Source: an uncultured Pelagibacteraceae bacterium
GTDB taxonomy: Bacteria; Pseudomonadota; Alphaproteobacteria; Pelagibacterales; Pelagibacteraceae
Assembly: GCA_902535625.1 (NCBI GenBank)
Contig: CACAUA010000001.1
Coordinates: 66,517-130,516 of the forward strand
DNA length: 64,000 bases
Direction of reading: 5' to 3'
Shown here: one piece after another, positions 16,092-24,781 of the stretch
Layout: every line of letters starts with the position of its first letter
Position numbering within the stretch: position 1 is the stretch's first letter
The notes under the pieces: generated by a model
The model's database searches: none
What the model was told of the DNA's origin: nothing
The model's input: the letters and a program-made list of their open reading frames with translations, nothing else
Made by a program: the position numbers and the translations under genes

Positions 16092-17458
16092 TGGAAAAAT
16101 CAAATGTTACATCATTTCCAAAAGGTAAAGTTGCAAAAGAGAAAACAACTATAACTAATTCATTATCTCCAAGAGAAATTGTTTCAGAATTAGATAGATT
16201 TGTTGTTGGACAAAATAAAGCTAAGAGAGCTGTTGCTATCGCTTTAAGAAATAGATGGAGAAGACAAGCATTAGAAGATGATATGAAAGATGAAGTTCTT
16301 CCAAAAAACATTTTAATGATTGGACCAACAGGTGTTGGTAAAACTGAAATCTCAAGAAGACTCTCAAAATTAGCAGAAGCACCGTTTGTAAAAGTTGAAG
16401 CTACAAGGTTTACGGAAGTAGGATATGTGGGTCGTGATGTAGAGCAAATTGTAAGAGATTTATTAGAAATCGCAATTGCAATGGAAAAGGTAAAAAAAAG
16501 AAAAGAAGTTCATGCTCAAGCACAAAAGCTAGCTGAAGATAGAGTTTTAGATGCCCTAGTGGGTAACAAAGCAAGTGTAGCAACAAGAGAAAGCTTCAGA
16601 AAAAGGCTAAGAGATGGAGATTTGGATGATAATGAAATTGAAATAGCTGTTAGTGAGTCTAATCAAATGCCTTCTTTTGAGATACCTGGAATGCCTGGTG
16701 CAAATGTTGGAATGATAAATATTTCTGACATGCTAGGAAAATCTATGGGGCAAAAGCCTAAGAAAAAGAAAATGTCAGTTAAAGAGTCTCATGAAATTTT
16801 AATTAATGAAGAATCTGACAAGCTAATTGAACAAGATAAAATTATAAAATCTGCAAAAGATTCAACAGAAAATAACGGTATAGTTTTCTTAGATGAAATC
16901 GACAAAATTTCAGCAAGAACAGATCGTGTTGGTGGAGATGTGTCGAGAGAAGGTGTTCAAAGAGATCTATTACCTTTAATTGAAGGCACAACTGTAAGCA
17001 CTAAATATGGACCTGTTAAAACAGATCATATTTTATTTATTGCTTCAGGTGCATTCCAATTAGCAAAACCATCTGATCTTTTACCAGAATTACAAGGAAG
17101 ATTGCCTATAAGAGTAGAGCTTGATGCACTTAATAGTGAAGATTTTATCAGAATTTTAAAAGAGCCAGACAATAGTTTAATAAAACAATACAAAGCTCTT
17201 TTAAAAACTGAAAATGTTGATTTAGAATTTACAGAAGATGGAATAAATACAATTGCTCATATAGCAAGTGAAGTGAACTCATCTGTTGAAAATATTGGTG
17301 CAAGAAGATTACACACTATTATCGAGAGAGTTTTAGATGAAATTAGTTTTACCGCTACAGATAAGGCTGGGGAAAAAATAACTGTCGATGGTAAGTATAT
17401 CAAAGATAATATTGGTGAACTAGTAAAAGATACCGATTTGTCAAAATTTATTTTATAG
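16091..17458 (+). CDS. hslU: HslU ATPase/unfoldase subunit
   Basis: HslU is an AAA+ hexamer that unfolds substrates for HslV. The 455 residues contain '[33 protein letters not shown]' at the N-terminus, Walker A '[14 protein letters not shown]' at about 77-90, a long insertion (I-domain) at about 110-245, Walker B '[11 protein letters not shown]' near 262-272, and a sensor-2 segment '[15 protein letters not shown]'. The C-terminus ends in hydrophobic 'LSKFIL', the tail that docks into HslV. It is translationally coupled to hslV. Confidence 0.98.
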   Translation: MEKSNVTSFPKGKVAKEKTTITNSLSPREIVSELDRFVVGQNKAKRAVAIALRNRWRRQALEDDMKDEVLPKNILMIGPTGVGKTEISRRLSKLAEAPFVKVEATRFTEVGYVGRDVEQIVRDLLEIAIAMEKVKKRKEVHAQAQKLAEDRVLDALVGNKASVATRESFRKRLRDGDLDDNEIEIAVSESNQMPSFEIPGMPGANVGMINISDMLGKSMGQKPKKKKMSVKESHEILINEESDKLIEQDKIIKSAKDSTENNGIVFLDEIDKISARTDRVGGDVSREGVQRDLLPLIEGTTVSTKYGPVKTDHILFIASGAFQLAKPSDLLPELQGRLPIRVELDALNSEDFIRILKEPDNSLIKQYKALLKTENVDLEFTEDGINTIAHIASEVNSSVENIGARRLHTIIERVLDEISFTATDKAGEKITVDGKYIKDNIGELVKDTDLSKFIL

Positions 17459-17861
17459 TTTTCAAAAAAATATCAAAACTACCTTTCGAAGCACTATTTA
17501 CTGACTCAAAATCGATTCTAATAATTTTTTTCATTAATTCAGAATTATTTTTTATGTATTCTGGCACAGAATGTTTTAAAATACTTAAATCAGAAGATTG
17601 ATAAGGGTCATCTAAATTTTTAGATCTCATGCCCTTACCAGTAATAATTGTTATTTTTTTCACTTTATTTTGATAACAATAATCAATAAATCTTGTAATT
17701 TCTTTGTTGGCTTCTTCCAAGGTATATCCGTGTAGATCAATTAATTTTTCGGTAATTTTTTGATTATCTGATTTATCTAAATCTTTAGCATGGAGTTTTT
17801 CAGAACTATTTAGAAAATTTTGCCAATCTTTTTTGTCTTTGTCTGATAGCTTGTTTGTCAA
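17448..17861 (-). CDS. Smr-domain protein
   Basis: The 137-residue protein has a C-terminal Smr (small MutS-related) domain. The diagnostic '[18 protein letters not shown]' starts near residue 42, and '[18 protein letters not shown]' is the T-G-K-G-x-x-S motif. The domain is found in nucleases and nicking enzymes acting on RNA or DNA; this stand-alone form is close to the YdaL/SmrA-like type. Its 3' end overlaps hslU by 11 bases, and its start overlaps the Tim44-like gene by 4 bases. Substrate unknown. Confidence 0.9.
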   Translation of the reverse strand: MTNKLSDKDKKDWQNFLNSSEKLHAKDLDKSDNQKITEKLIDLHGYTLEEANKEITRFIDYCYQNKVKKITIITGKGMRSKNLDDPYQSSDLSILKHSVPEYIKNNSELMKKIIRIDFESVNSASKGSFDIFLKTIK

Positions 17862-18445
17862 GCTTGTGTATCAATTAGTAACCAATTAGGATTTGGTGAT
17901 CTGCTATCTTTTGAAAATTTCCAAGTGTCAAGAACTTTTTTGATTTTTTCAGGATCTCCGGAAACTATTTTATTATCTTTATCTTTAACGCAAGATATAA
18001 TCTCACTAACAAATTCAACAGTAACCTCTAGCATATTTTTATTTTGCTGGTGCTCTTTCACTTCAGCAGAATTAATACCAATGAAAGTTGTTTCTGAAGA
18101 AAATTTTTTTGAATCTCTATCTTTAATTGCATCCTCAAATTGTTGATATACACTTTTATCTAAAAGAGATTTTATATCTTTTAAAGTTCCTTTTGCAAAA
18201 TTTGTAATAATTGTCTCGTAAGCTATCTTTGCTCCTTTGACAAATTCTTTTTTTGCATTTTCATCAAACGTATTAGCATTTAAATCAACTGATGCCTTTG
18301 TAGGTGGTGCTTCGTGAGCAAAGCTTGACTCTATATCTTCTTCAAAACCTGTTTTTTTTCCAAGAATTCCTCTTAATCTGAGAAAAATAAATCCAGCTAT
18401 CATTGCTAGAAGAATAATATCTATGTATTCAAAACTATAACTCAT
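17858..18445 (-). CDS. Tim44/TimA-like membrane-anchored protein
   Basis: The 195-residue protein has one N-terminal membrane helix ('IDIILLAMIAGFIFLRLRGILG', about 8-29) ending in 'LRLRGILGKKTG'. This L-R-x-x-L-G-x-x-x-G pattern is typical of alphaproteobacterial Tim44-domain proteins. The rest is the NTF2-like Tim44 fold ('FVKGAKIAYETIITNFAKGTLKDIKSLLDKSVYQQFEDAI'). In mitochondria Tim44 tethers Hsp70 at the import channel; the bacterial role is unproven. Its neighbours, fxsA and secB on the opposite strand, form a conserved alphaproteobacterial trio with it. Confidence 0.88.
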   Translation of the reverse strand: MSYSFEYIDIILLAMIAGFIFLRLRGILGKKTGFEEDIESSFAHEAPPTKASVDLNANTFDENAKKEFVKGAKIAYETIITNFAKGTLKDIKSLLDKSVYQQFEDAIKDRDSKKFSSETTFIGINSAEVKEHQQNKNMLEVTVEFVSEIISCVKDKDNKIVSGDPEKIKKVLDTWKFSKDSRSPNPNWLLIDTQA

Positions 18446-18503
18446 ATATGTATAATATTTACTATGTCACAAAATTTCAACCTGCTATTTAAATTATAGA
18501 CAA

Positions 18504-18923
18504 ATGAACACAGCTCTAATTTTGATAATCGGTATTCCAATCATTGAAATTTACTTATTTATCAAGATTGGATCTCAAATAGGAGCATTTAATACTATTT
18601 TATTAATATTAGTTACCGCAATAATTGGAGTAGCATATGCAAGATACGAGGGGTTTAATACACTAAGATCTGGAATGGCTCAGCTAGTTAAAAATGAATT
18701 GCCAGTTTATGAAATAGTTTCAGGTGCAACTTTAGCATTTGCAGCATTTCTATTAATTTTACCTGGATTTGCTACGGACATTTTTGGAATTTTACTTATT
18801 GTGCCTTTTACTAGAAAATTAATTCTGAGAAGATTTATCAATAAGAAAAAGCATAGTAAAAATAAAGAATTTATTGAAGGAGATTATGAGGATATAAGCG
18901 ACGATAATGACAAAAAAATATGA
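18504..18923 (+). CDS. fxsA: FxsA-family inner-membrane protein
   Basis: The 139-residue protein has about three or four hydrophobic segments. The start 'ALILIIGIPIIEIYLFIKIGSQIGAFNTILLIL' contains the family P-x-x-E-x-x-x-F/L-I-x-x-G. Later 'LILPGFATDIFGILLIVPFTRKLI' is the G-F-x-T-D-x-x-G-x-L-L-L-x-P motif. The tail is charged. FxsA overproduction relieves phage F exclusion of T7 in E. coli, but its normal job is unknown. It overlaps secB by 17 bases. Confidence 0.93.
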   Translation: MNTALILIIGIPIIEIYLFIKIGSQIGAFNTILLILVTAIIGVAYARYEGFNTLRSGMAQLVKNELPVYEIVSGATLAFAAFLLILPGFATDIFGILLIVPFTRKLILRRFINKKKHSKNKEFIEGDYEDISDDNDKKI

Positions 18924-19329
18924 AATAATATTTAAATACATTCAAGACTTATCTGTTGAGATTCCAAATGCAGAAGTGTTTTTATATAGCAGAGAGTTTA
19001 TAACAAAGTATGTTCTTGGTATAAATATAAATACTAAAACCTTGAAAAATAAAATGTTAGAAGTCAACACCAGACTTACTTACAAAGATCCAAATAATAG
19101 TAAAAGAAAATCTCATTTTGAAATTTTATTCGCAACAGTTATTAGAATTAATGATGAAAATATACATAAGAAAGAACTAGAGAAAATTTTACTATGCGAT
19201 GTTCAAAAAGAAATTTATCCAGATTTAGAAAAAATTTTAATTAAAATAATTAAAGATTCTGGGTTTCCTGAACTTAAACTTGAGAAGCAAATAGATTTTG
19301 ATTCTCTTTACAAACAAAAATCTAATTAA
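18907..19329 (+). CDS. secB: Protein-export chaperone SecB
   Basis: SecB keeps secretory precursors unfolded and delivers them to SecA. The 140-residue protein has the family start 'FKYIQDLSVEIPNAEVFL' (about 10-27), where D-L-S-x-E-x-P is diagnostic, and a second region 'FEILFATVIRIND' for the central strands. The canonical central 'L-L-C-E/D-x-x-x-x-x-F/Y-P' appears as 'LLCDVQKEIYPDLEKIL'. Overall it is more divergent and Lys-rich than E. coli SecB. Its end overlaps dnaQ by 8 bases on the opposite strand. Confidence 0.9.
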   Translation: MTKKYEIIFKYIQDLSVEIPNAEVFLYSREFITKYVLGININTKTLKNKMLEVNTRLTYKDPNNSKRKSHFEILFATVIRINDENIHKKELEKILLCDVQKEIYPDLEKILIKIIKDSGFPELKLEKQIDFDSLYKQKSN

Positions 19330-19990
19330 AAAAATTTTTTTTTAAGTTTCTATTGAGAAATTCTTTGTGATCTTGCAATTCTTTTTGAGAAATTTCTATT
19401 ATTTTTTTTGAATAATTAGTTTTTCCCCGAGCAACCTTTTTATTTTTTTTTTCATCAATTTGAAATTTAAATACAGGTTCTTTCTGGTCTAATAAATTAA
19501 TATAAACTTTTGATAGTAATTCACAATCAATTAAAGCTGTATGTTTTTCTCTTCTTGAGTTATCGACTCTAAATCTTTTACAGAGAGCATCAAGGCTAAT
19601 ACTAGATCCTGGAAATTTGTTTCTTGCAATTTCAAGAGTGTCGACTATTAATTCTCTTGGTAATGTTTCTTTGTTTATTAATTTAAGTTCATTGTTCAAA
19701 TGACTAATATCAAATTCTGCATTATGGATTATTATTTTTTTTCCTTTAACAAAGTTTAAAAATTCTTCTGCTATGTCTTTAAATTTTTTTTTATCTGAAA
19801 GAAATTCGTCTGTATAACCATGAACTTTTAAAGCACTTTCAGAAACTCTTCTTTCTGGATTTAAATAACAATGAAATATATTTTTTGTTGGAACTAGATC
19901 CTCTAATTCGATACACCCAATTTCTACTATTCTATGTCCATCCTTTACTGATAGACCTGTAGTTTCAGTATCAAGTATTATTTCTTTCAT
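19322..19990 (-). CDS. dnaQ: DNA polymerase III epsilon subunit (3'-5' proofreading exonuclease)
   Basis: This 222-residue DEDDh exonuclease proofreads for the replicative polymerase. ExoI is 'EIILDTETTGLS' (Asp7, Glu9), ExoII is 'IIHNAEFDISHL' near residue 88, and ExoIII is 'REKHTALIDCELLSKVY' with the catalytic His and Asp near 150-158. The C-terminal Lys-rich tail would contact the alpha subunit. It overlaps coaE by 20 bases. It lies about 4 kb from the putative origin, as in other alphaproteobacteria. Confidence 0.96.
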   Translation of the reverse strand: MKEIILDTETTGLSVKDGHRIVEIGCIELEDLVPTKNIFHCYLNPERRVSESALKVHGYTDEFLSDKKKFKDIAEEFLNFVKGKKIIIHNAEFDISHLNNELKLINKETLPRELIVDTLEIARNKFPGSSISLDALCKRFRVDNSRREKHTALIDCELLSKVYINLLDQKEPVFKFQIDEKKNKKVARGKTNYSKKIIEISQKELQDHKEFLNRNLKKNFFN

Positions 19991-20558
19991 TAAGAATTTT
20001 TTCTTTAAGTTTTTTAATTTTTTTTTTCATTATATGCACTGGATAATTATTATCGATAATATAATCAGCTAATTTCTTTTTTTCTGACAATTCAATTTGG
20101 TTTTCTCTTAGTTTATTAAATATTTTTTTGTTAAAATTCGGTCTTTGTTTAAGCCTTCTTAAAATATTATTTCTATTAGTATCAACGAAAACAAGAAAAT
20201 CTTTTTTATTGTTAATTTTATTTTCTATTAGAAGAGGAATATCGAGTATAATCATTCTATAATTTTTATTTTTCTTTATAAAATTTCTCAATCTTTTCCT
20301 CACTATTGGATGGACTACCGAAGATATTTTTTTCAAATTCTTCTCGTTGTCATTGATTGCAGATATTAAATCCTTTTTTTTTACAGGATAAGATTTAATA
20401 AATTTTGGTAGTTTGCTTCTCAAAATTCTAAAGCATGACTTATTATTTTTATAAATAAATTTTACCTCTTCGTCCGCATTAAATACTGGGAATTTAAATA
20501 ACTTAGATATTGAGGTCTTTCCTGATCCTATTCCACCAATTATACCAACTCTAATCAT
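19971..20558 (-). CDS. coaE: Dephospho-CoA kinase
   Basis: CoaE adds the 3'-phosphate in the last step of coenzyme A synthesis. The 195-residue P-loop kinase has Walker A 'GGIGSGKTSISKLF' at about 8-21. The 'FNADEEVKFIYK' segment matches the D-A-D-x-x-x-x-x-L/I-Y motif, followed by 'HPIVRKRLRNFI' and 'ILDIPLLIENKIN' (D-x-P-L-L-x-E). The C-terminal part is Lys-rich. It overlaps dnaQ by 20 bases and lies 6 bases after the SDR gene. Confidence 0.96.
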   Translation of the reverse strand: MIRVGIIGGIGSGKTSISKLFKFPVFNADEEVKFIYKNNKSCFRILRSKLPKFIKSYPVKKKDLISAINDNEKNLKKISSVVHPIVRKRLRNFIKKNKNYRMIILDIPLLIENKINNKKDFLVFVDTNRNNILRRLKQRPNFNKKIFNKLRENQIELSEKKKLADYIIDNNYPVHIMKKKIKKLKEKILNERNNT

Positions 20559-20564
20559 TCTTAA

Positions 20565-21305
20565 TTAAATACACCTGCCTCCATCAACTTCTAGAATTGT
20601 TCCAGTAATCATATTTGCTTCATCTGAGCATAAAAAACAGGCTGCATTACCCATATCTTGGGGCGTTGAAAATCTCCCAATCGGTATTGTTGCAAGAAAA
20701 GCATCTTTTTTCTTTTTTGTATTCCCCCCCATAAATGACTTTAATAACGGAGTAACTCCTGCAACTGGAGCAATTGCATTTACTCTTACTTTATATGGAG
20801 CTAGCTCTATAGCCATTGCTTTTGTTGCTGTAATCATCCATCCTTTACTAGCATTGTACCAATTTAATTTAGGTCTCGGAGATAAACCAGCAGTTGACGC
20901 TACGTTTAATATAACACCTCTTTTAATTTTTTTCATTTTAGGCACAAAGAACTTTCCACAGTAATAAACTGACTTAGCATTTACATTAAAAACTTTATCA
21001 AACTCTTTTTCAGTAACAGTTTCCATAAATTTAGGTTTATGAGTAACACCAGCATTATTAACTACTATATCTATGTTTTTATATTTTTTTTTTGCATAAT
21101 TTAGTAGGGACTTGAAGTCTATATTTTTCGAGACATCTGCAACAAAATAGTCTTGGGTTAAATTTCTAGAAACTTTTTTTAATAATTTTGAATTGATATC
21201 TACCATTAACACTTTTGCACCTTCTTCAGTAAATTTTTTTGCAATACCTTTTCCAAATCCAGATGCTGCTCCAGTTATAATAGCAATTTTATTTTTTAAT
21301 TTCAC
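20565..21305 (-). CDS. Short-chain dehydrogenase/reductase (SDR)
   Basis: The 246-residue classical SDR has NAD(P)-binding 'ITGAASGFGKGIAKKF' at about 9-24, 'NNAGVTHKP' near 88, catalytic Ser in 'NVASTAGLSP' near 138, and Tyr-x-x-x-Lys in 'WYNASKGW' near 152-156. A C-terminal 'ITGTILEVDGGRCI' is typical of FabG-like members. Asp follows the second beta strand ('VLMVDINSK'), which usually favours NAD(H). The substrate is unknown. It interrupts the aroE-coaE pair, which is usually contiguous near alphaproteobacterial origins. Confidence 0.9.
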   Translation of the reverse strand: MKLKNKIAIITGAASGFGKGIAKKFTEEGAKVLMVDINSKLLKKVSRNLTQDYFVADVSKNIDFKSLLNYAKKKYKNIDIVVNNAGVTHKPKFMETVTEKEFDKVFNVNAKSVYYCGKFFVPKMKKIKRGVILNVASTAGLSPRPKLNWYNASKGWMITATKAMAIELAPYKVRVNAIAPVAGVTPLLKSFMGGNTKKKKDAFLATIPIGRFSTPQDMGNAACFLCSDEANMITGTILEVDGGRCI

Positions 21306-21309
21306 AAAT

Positions 21310-22104
21310 CTAACTATTTAAAAATTTCACAAGCTCATGATCAATAATAGGTTCAATATTATGCCATATATTAAATGCTTTTTGAGCTTGGTACAAAAAC
21401 ATACTTAAACCATTTTCAAAAGTATTACCTTCTTGATTTCCAGCTTTAAAAAAATTGGTCTCATATGGTTTATAAATAACATCATAGAAAAATTTATTTT
21501 TTCCAACTTTTGAAAAATCTATTTTAAAATTTTCATTCTCTTTTAAACCAATACTTGTTGCATTAATTATCATGTCAAACTCTGTTAAATCTCCCCAGTT
21601 TAATATGTCTATATCTTTATAAAAATTTTTTAATTCCTCTGCTTTTTCTTTAGTTCTATTGCTTAGTATTATATTTGAAGCCTTCATTTTTTTTAATGCA
21701 TAAATTATAGAAGGTACAACTCCTCCAGCACCTAAAATAATTATGGTTTTGTTGCTAATATCATATTTTAATTTTTTTATACTAAGCTCAAAGCCATCAA
21801 TATCAGTATTATGTCCAACTAAATTACCATTATTTACAGAAAGAGTATTAATTGAATTTGTTCGTAAGGCATCACCGCTTAGAACATCTACATATGGTAT
21901 TACAGTTCTTTTAAATGGAACAGTTATATTCAAACCATCAAGTTTTCCTTGTTTCAAATTATCGCATAATTCACCAATTTCATTTTCATTTATTTCTAGT
22001 TTTCCATAGATTGAATTTAATTTATTTTTTTTAATCCAATAATTATGTAATTTTGGAGATAATGAATGATCAATCGGGTTACCAATTACTAAAAATTTTT
22101 TCAT
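21310..22104 (-). CDS. aroE: Shikimate dehydrogenase
   Basis: AroE reduces 3-dehydroshikimate with NADPH in the aromatic amino acid pathway. The 264 residues include 'VIGNPIDHSLSPKLHNYW' (shikimate-binding Ser-Leu-Ser-Pro), 'GLNITVPFK' with catalytic Lys near residue 67, 'NTDIDGF' with catalytic Asp near 103, and the dinucleotide fold 'ILGAGGVVPSIIYAL'. 'NRTKEKAEEL' fits NADP specificity. The start overlaps the maf stop by 4 bases. Confidence 0.96.
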   Translation of the reverse strand: MKKFLVIGNPIDHSLSPKLHNYWIKKNKLNSIYGKLEINENEIGELCDNLKQGKLDGLNITVPFKRTVIPYVDVLSGDALRTNSINTLSVNNGNLVGHNTDIDGFELSIKKLKYDISNKTIIILGAGGVVPSIIYALKKMKASNIILSNRTKEKAEELKNFYKDIDILNWGDLTEFDMIINATSIGLKENENFKIDFSKVGKNKFFYDVIYKPYETNFFKAGNQEGNTFENGLSMFLYQAQKAFNIWHNIEPIIDHELVKFLNS

Positions 22105-22685
22105 TTATATTTTCCTAAATAATCTCTAATCTTTTTCACAGGTAAACCCATTACTGTATTCTCATCTCCATCAATTTTTGTAAACAATTTTCTACCCTCT
22201 CCTTCTATTTGATAAACATTATATGCATATAAAGTTTCATCAGGTATTTTGTCTAAGTAAGAAATCAATTCTTCATTTGAGAAATTTTTCATAAATAAAT
22301 TAGCTTTATCAGAATGATTCCAGATCATAGAGCCATTTTTAGAGATACAAACTGAACTTATCAAAGAATGTTTTTTACCATTTAATTTATTTAGAATATT
22401 TAAAGCTTCACCTCGATTTTCTGGTTTTGAAATTAATTGACCATTTAAATCAATCACGCTATCAGCGCCAAGAACTAAGGAGTTATGCATATGTTGACTC
22501 ACTTTGTTAGCTTTTAATTCTGCTAGATTTTTTGATATTATTTCAGGTGTGGCGCCATCTTTCAGTAAACTTGCCTTTATAGGTTCCTCATCAACATTTG
22601 ATGGTTTTACAAAACAATCTATATTATTTTCCTTTAAGATTTTCTCCCTAATTTTACTTTTTGAAGCCAATATAATTTTAATCAT
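22101..22685 (-). CDS. maf: Maf-like nucleoside triphosphate pyrophosphatase
   Basis: Maf proteins hydrolyse modified or non-canonical pyrimidine NTPs and can arrest division when overproduced. The frame opens at 22703, but the ATG at 22685 gives the canonical start 'MIKIILASKSKIREKIL' and an 8-base overlap with the preceding ppsR stop. It has about 194 residues. The signature 'LGADSVIDLNGQLISKPENRGEALNILNKLNGKKHSLISSVCI' (two parts: A-D-S/T and K-P-x-x-x-x-E-A-x-x-x-L-x-x-L-x-G-x-x-H) is complete. 'YQIEGEGRKLF' near the C-terminus is typical. Confidence 0.94.
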   Translation of the reverse strand: MIKIILASKSKIREKILKENNIDCFVKPSNVDEEPIKASLLKDGATPEIISKNLAELKANKVSQHMHNSLVLGADSVIDLNGQLISKPENRGEALNILNKLNGKKHSLISSVCISKNGSMIWNHSDKANLFMKNFSNEELISYLDKIPDETLYAYNVYQIEGEGRKLFTKIDGDENTVMGLPVKKIRDYLGKYK

Positions 22686-23499
22686 TTTTGTTTTGAATTT
22701 CATATATTTTTATTATTGATGCCGCAGTTTCTTCAACTGATTTTCTCGTAACATCAATTATTGGCCATTTATTTTTTTTAAATATTTTTTTTGATTGATC
22801 TACTTCCTCTATAATTTTTTCTAAATTTGTATAATCAGATGCTTCATTTTCTTTTAGTGAACTTAATCTATTTCGTCTTATATCATGCAGTCTTTCAGCC
22901 TCAGTTGTTAAACCAATAATACATAATGATTTAGATTTTATTAAATCTGGTGGTATGCTCATTTCATTTACTAAAGGAATATTAGATGTTTTTAAACCTT
23001 TGTTGGCAAGATAAATAGAAGTTGGTGTCTTACTTGTACGACTAACACCAATTAAAATAATATCTGACTCTAAAATATTTTCAGTATTATTTCCATCATC
23101 ATGGTTCATCGTAAATTGTATTGCTTCAATTCTTTTATAATAGTCTTCATCTAAAACATGTTGAGCGCTTGGTTGATGAGTAGCTTTTTGGTTCAAAATT
23201 TTTGAAAAGTTTAAAATAAGATCTCCGAGCACACCAAAACAAGGAATTTTTTTTTTGTTTGCTTCTTCAGCAAGAAATTTCGCTAACTTGCTGTTGACTA
23301 CAGTATACAAAATTATTGGACTATCTTGTTTTTTTGCATTATTTAAAATTGTCAAAATTTGGTTTTCTGTTCTGGTAAATGAAAATTGACTTAAATCATA
23401 ATCAAAATTATTAAATTGTGCTTTAAGAGCCATAAAAATTCTATCAAGCGTTTCTCCTGTCGAATCTGATATTAAATAAACCTGGTGTGTATTTTTCAT
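22678..23499 (-). CDS. ppsR: Pyruvate,phosphate dikinase / PEP synthase regulatory protein (kinase-pyrophosphorylase)
   Basis: This DUF299-family bifunctional regulator uses ADP to phosphorylate, and phosphate to dephosphorylate, a threonine on PPDK or PEP synthase, switching gluconeogenic flux. The ORF opens at 23553, but ATG 23499 gives the family start 'HQVYLISDSTGETLDRIF'. The P-loop-like nucleotide site is 'ILIGVSRTSKTPTSIYLA' near residue 150. The C-terminal 'NKWPIIDVTRKSVEETAASI' is also standard. The product is about 273 residues. It is the first gene left of the putative origin. Confidence 0.93.
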   Translation of the reverse strand: MKNTHQVYLISDSTGETLDRIFMALKAQFNNFDYDLSQFSFTRTENQILTILNNAKKQDSPIILYTVVNSKLAKFLAEEANKKKIPCFGVLGDLILNFSKILNQKATHQPSAQHVLDEDYYKRIEAIQFTMNHDDGNNTENILESDIILIGVSRTSKTPTSIYLANKGLKTSNIPLVNEMSIPPDLIKSKSLCIIGLTTEAERLHDIRRNRLSSLKENEASDYTNLEKIIEEVDQSKKIFKKNKWPIIDVTRKSVEETAASIIKIYEIQNKND

Positions 23500-23779
23500 G
23501 TATAACTTGTAAGTAAACTGTCCATAAAATAAAAAGTAATTTAAATTAAGCAATTAAGTCAAATTAATAATATTTGTTATCATTTAATTAACATTTATAT
23601 AAATGTGAATAACTTATTAACAATTCTTAAATCTAGTAAAATCATTAAATAGGCCAATAATTAAAGCAATTTATCAGAGACAATTTGTATAAATGGTTAA
23701 TAAAATGTTGAAATTGAGTAATTTACGTAATCTACAATTCATACTAATAATAAATCTAAATATATATATCTTATTATAA
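23500..23779. other. Putative chromosomal replication origin region (oriC)
   Basis: This is the largest gene-free gap in the window, very AT-rich, between ppsR (minus) and hemE (plus). At 23604-23612 TGTGAATAA differs from the DnaA box TGTGGATAA by one base. One base later TTATTAACA (23614-23622) lies in inverted orientation (two mismatches), so the pair forms an imperfect palindrome. TGTCCATAA at 23519-23527 is a weaker candidate. A TATATATAT-rich tract at 23758-23779 could unwind. The hemE neighbour, opposite gene directions on both sides and parAB-parS about 7-9 kb away all fit known alphaproteobacterial origins. No replication data are available. Confidence 0.6.
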
Positions 23780-24781
23780 ATGACACCAATTAAAGAATGT
23801 TTAATAAATAAAAATACTAATATCACCCCTATATGGTTGATGAGACAGGCGGGGAGATACTTGCCAGAGTTTAGAGAAATTAGGAAAGTTAATACAAACT
23901 TTATAGATTTATGTCTGAACCCTATTCTTTCTGAAAAAATAACACTTCAACCAATCAAAAGATTTGATTTTGATGCTGCAATAATATTTTCAGATATCTT
24001 AATGATACCTTTTGGTCTTGGCCAAAATGTCGAGTTCAAAAAGAGTTTTGGGCCTAATTTAGGAAAAATAGACCTAGATAGTTTGTTTATTACGGATGAA
24101 CAAAAATTTACAAAAAAATTATCTCCAATTTACGAGCTCTTAAAAAATTTAAGCAGAAATGAAAAGCTAAAAAATAAAGATTTAATTGGTTTTGTTGGAG
24201 CTCCTTGGACTTTATTAGTATATATGATTAACCAAGTTTCACCAAAAAACGGTCTATCTTCAAATTTTTTTACTGATAAAAAATTAATAATTAACTTATT
24301 AAAAATTCTTGATAAATTTATTAAGATTCACATAAAAAATCAGGTCAACTCTGGAGCAACGATTATACAGATATTTGATAGTTGGGCAGGTTTAATAAAA
24401 AGTGATCTTGAGCAATATTTATATCGTCCTACATTGTCATTAGTTGAATATACAAAAAGTCTTGGTGTCCCAGTGATTTGCTTCCCAAGAGGCATATCTG
24501 ATTACAATAAATTTTGTCAGATTATTAGGCCAAGTATGATAAACATAGACTATAATGTAAATCCTAAAACTCTAATTGATAAATTTGATATTCCAATACA
24601 AGGTGGGTTAGATCCAAAAGTATTACTGACAGACAAAGAAAACCTAAAAAATGAAGTAACAAAATATTTAGAGTTGTTTAAGGATCATCCGTATGTATTT
24701 AATTTAGGCCACGGAATCCTTCCAGAAACACAAATTGAATCAGTTGAAGAATTGGTAAAAATAGTTAGGAATTTTAAATAA
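23780..24781 (+). CDS. hemE: Uroporphyrinogen decarboxylase
   Basis: HemE removes four carboxyl groups from uroporphyrinogen III to give coproporphyrinogen III in heme synthesis. The 333-residue protein has 'PIWLMRQAGRYLPEFR' at about 17-32 (the R-Q-A-G-R signature), 'AAIIFSDILMIPFGLG' with the catalytic Asp near residue 75, 'GFVGAPWTLLVYMI' and 'GGLDPKVLL', ending 'FNLGHGILPETQIE'. It begins the plus-strand run hemE-hemH-hemJ and overlaps hemH by one base. Confidence 0.97.
   Translation: MTPIKECLINKNTNITPIWLMRQAGRYLPEFREIRKVNTNFIDLCLNPILSEKITLQPIKRFDFDAAIIFSDILMIPFGLGQNVEFKKSFGPNLGKIDLDSLFITDEQKFTKKLSPIYELLKNLSRNEKLKNKDLIGFVGAPWTLLVYMINQVSPKNGLSSNFFTDKKLIINLLKILDKFIKIHIKNQVNSGATIIQIFDSWAGLIKSDLEQYLYRPTLSLVEYTKSLGVPVICFPRGISDYNKFCQIIRPSMINIDYNVNPKTLIDKFDIPIQGGLDPKVLLTDKENLKNEVTKYLELFKDHPYVFNLGHGILPETQIESVEELVKIVRNFK

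Noticed and set aside
22678-23553. Longer N-terminus for the ppsR protein starting at 23553
   Set aside because: The extra 18 residues are hydrophobic/Tyr-rich and unlike the family; the ATG at 23499 gives the standard start and leaves the putative origin free.
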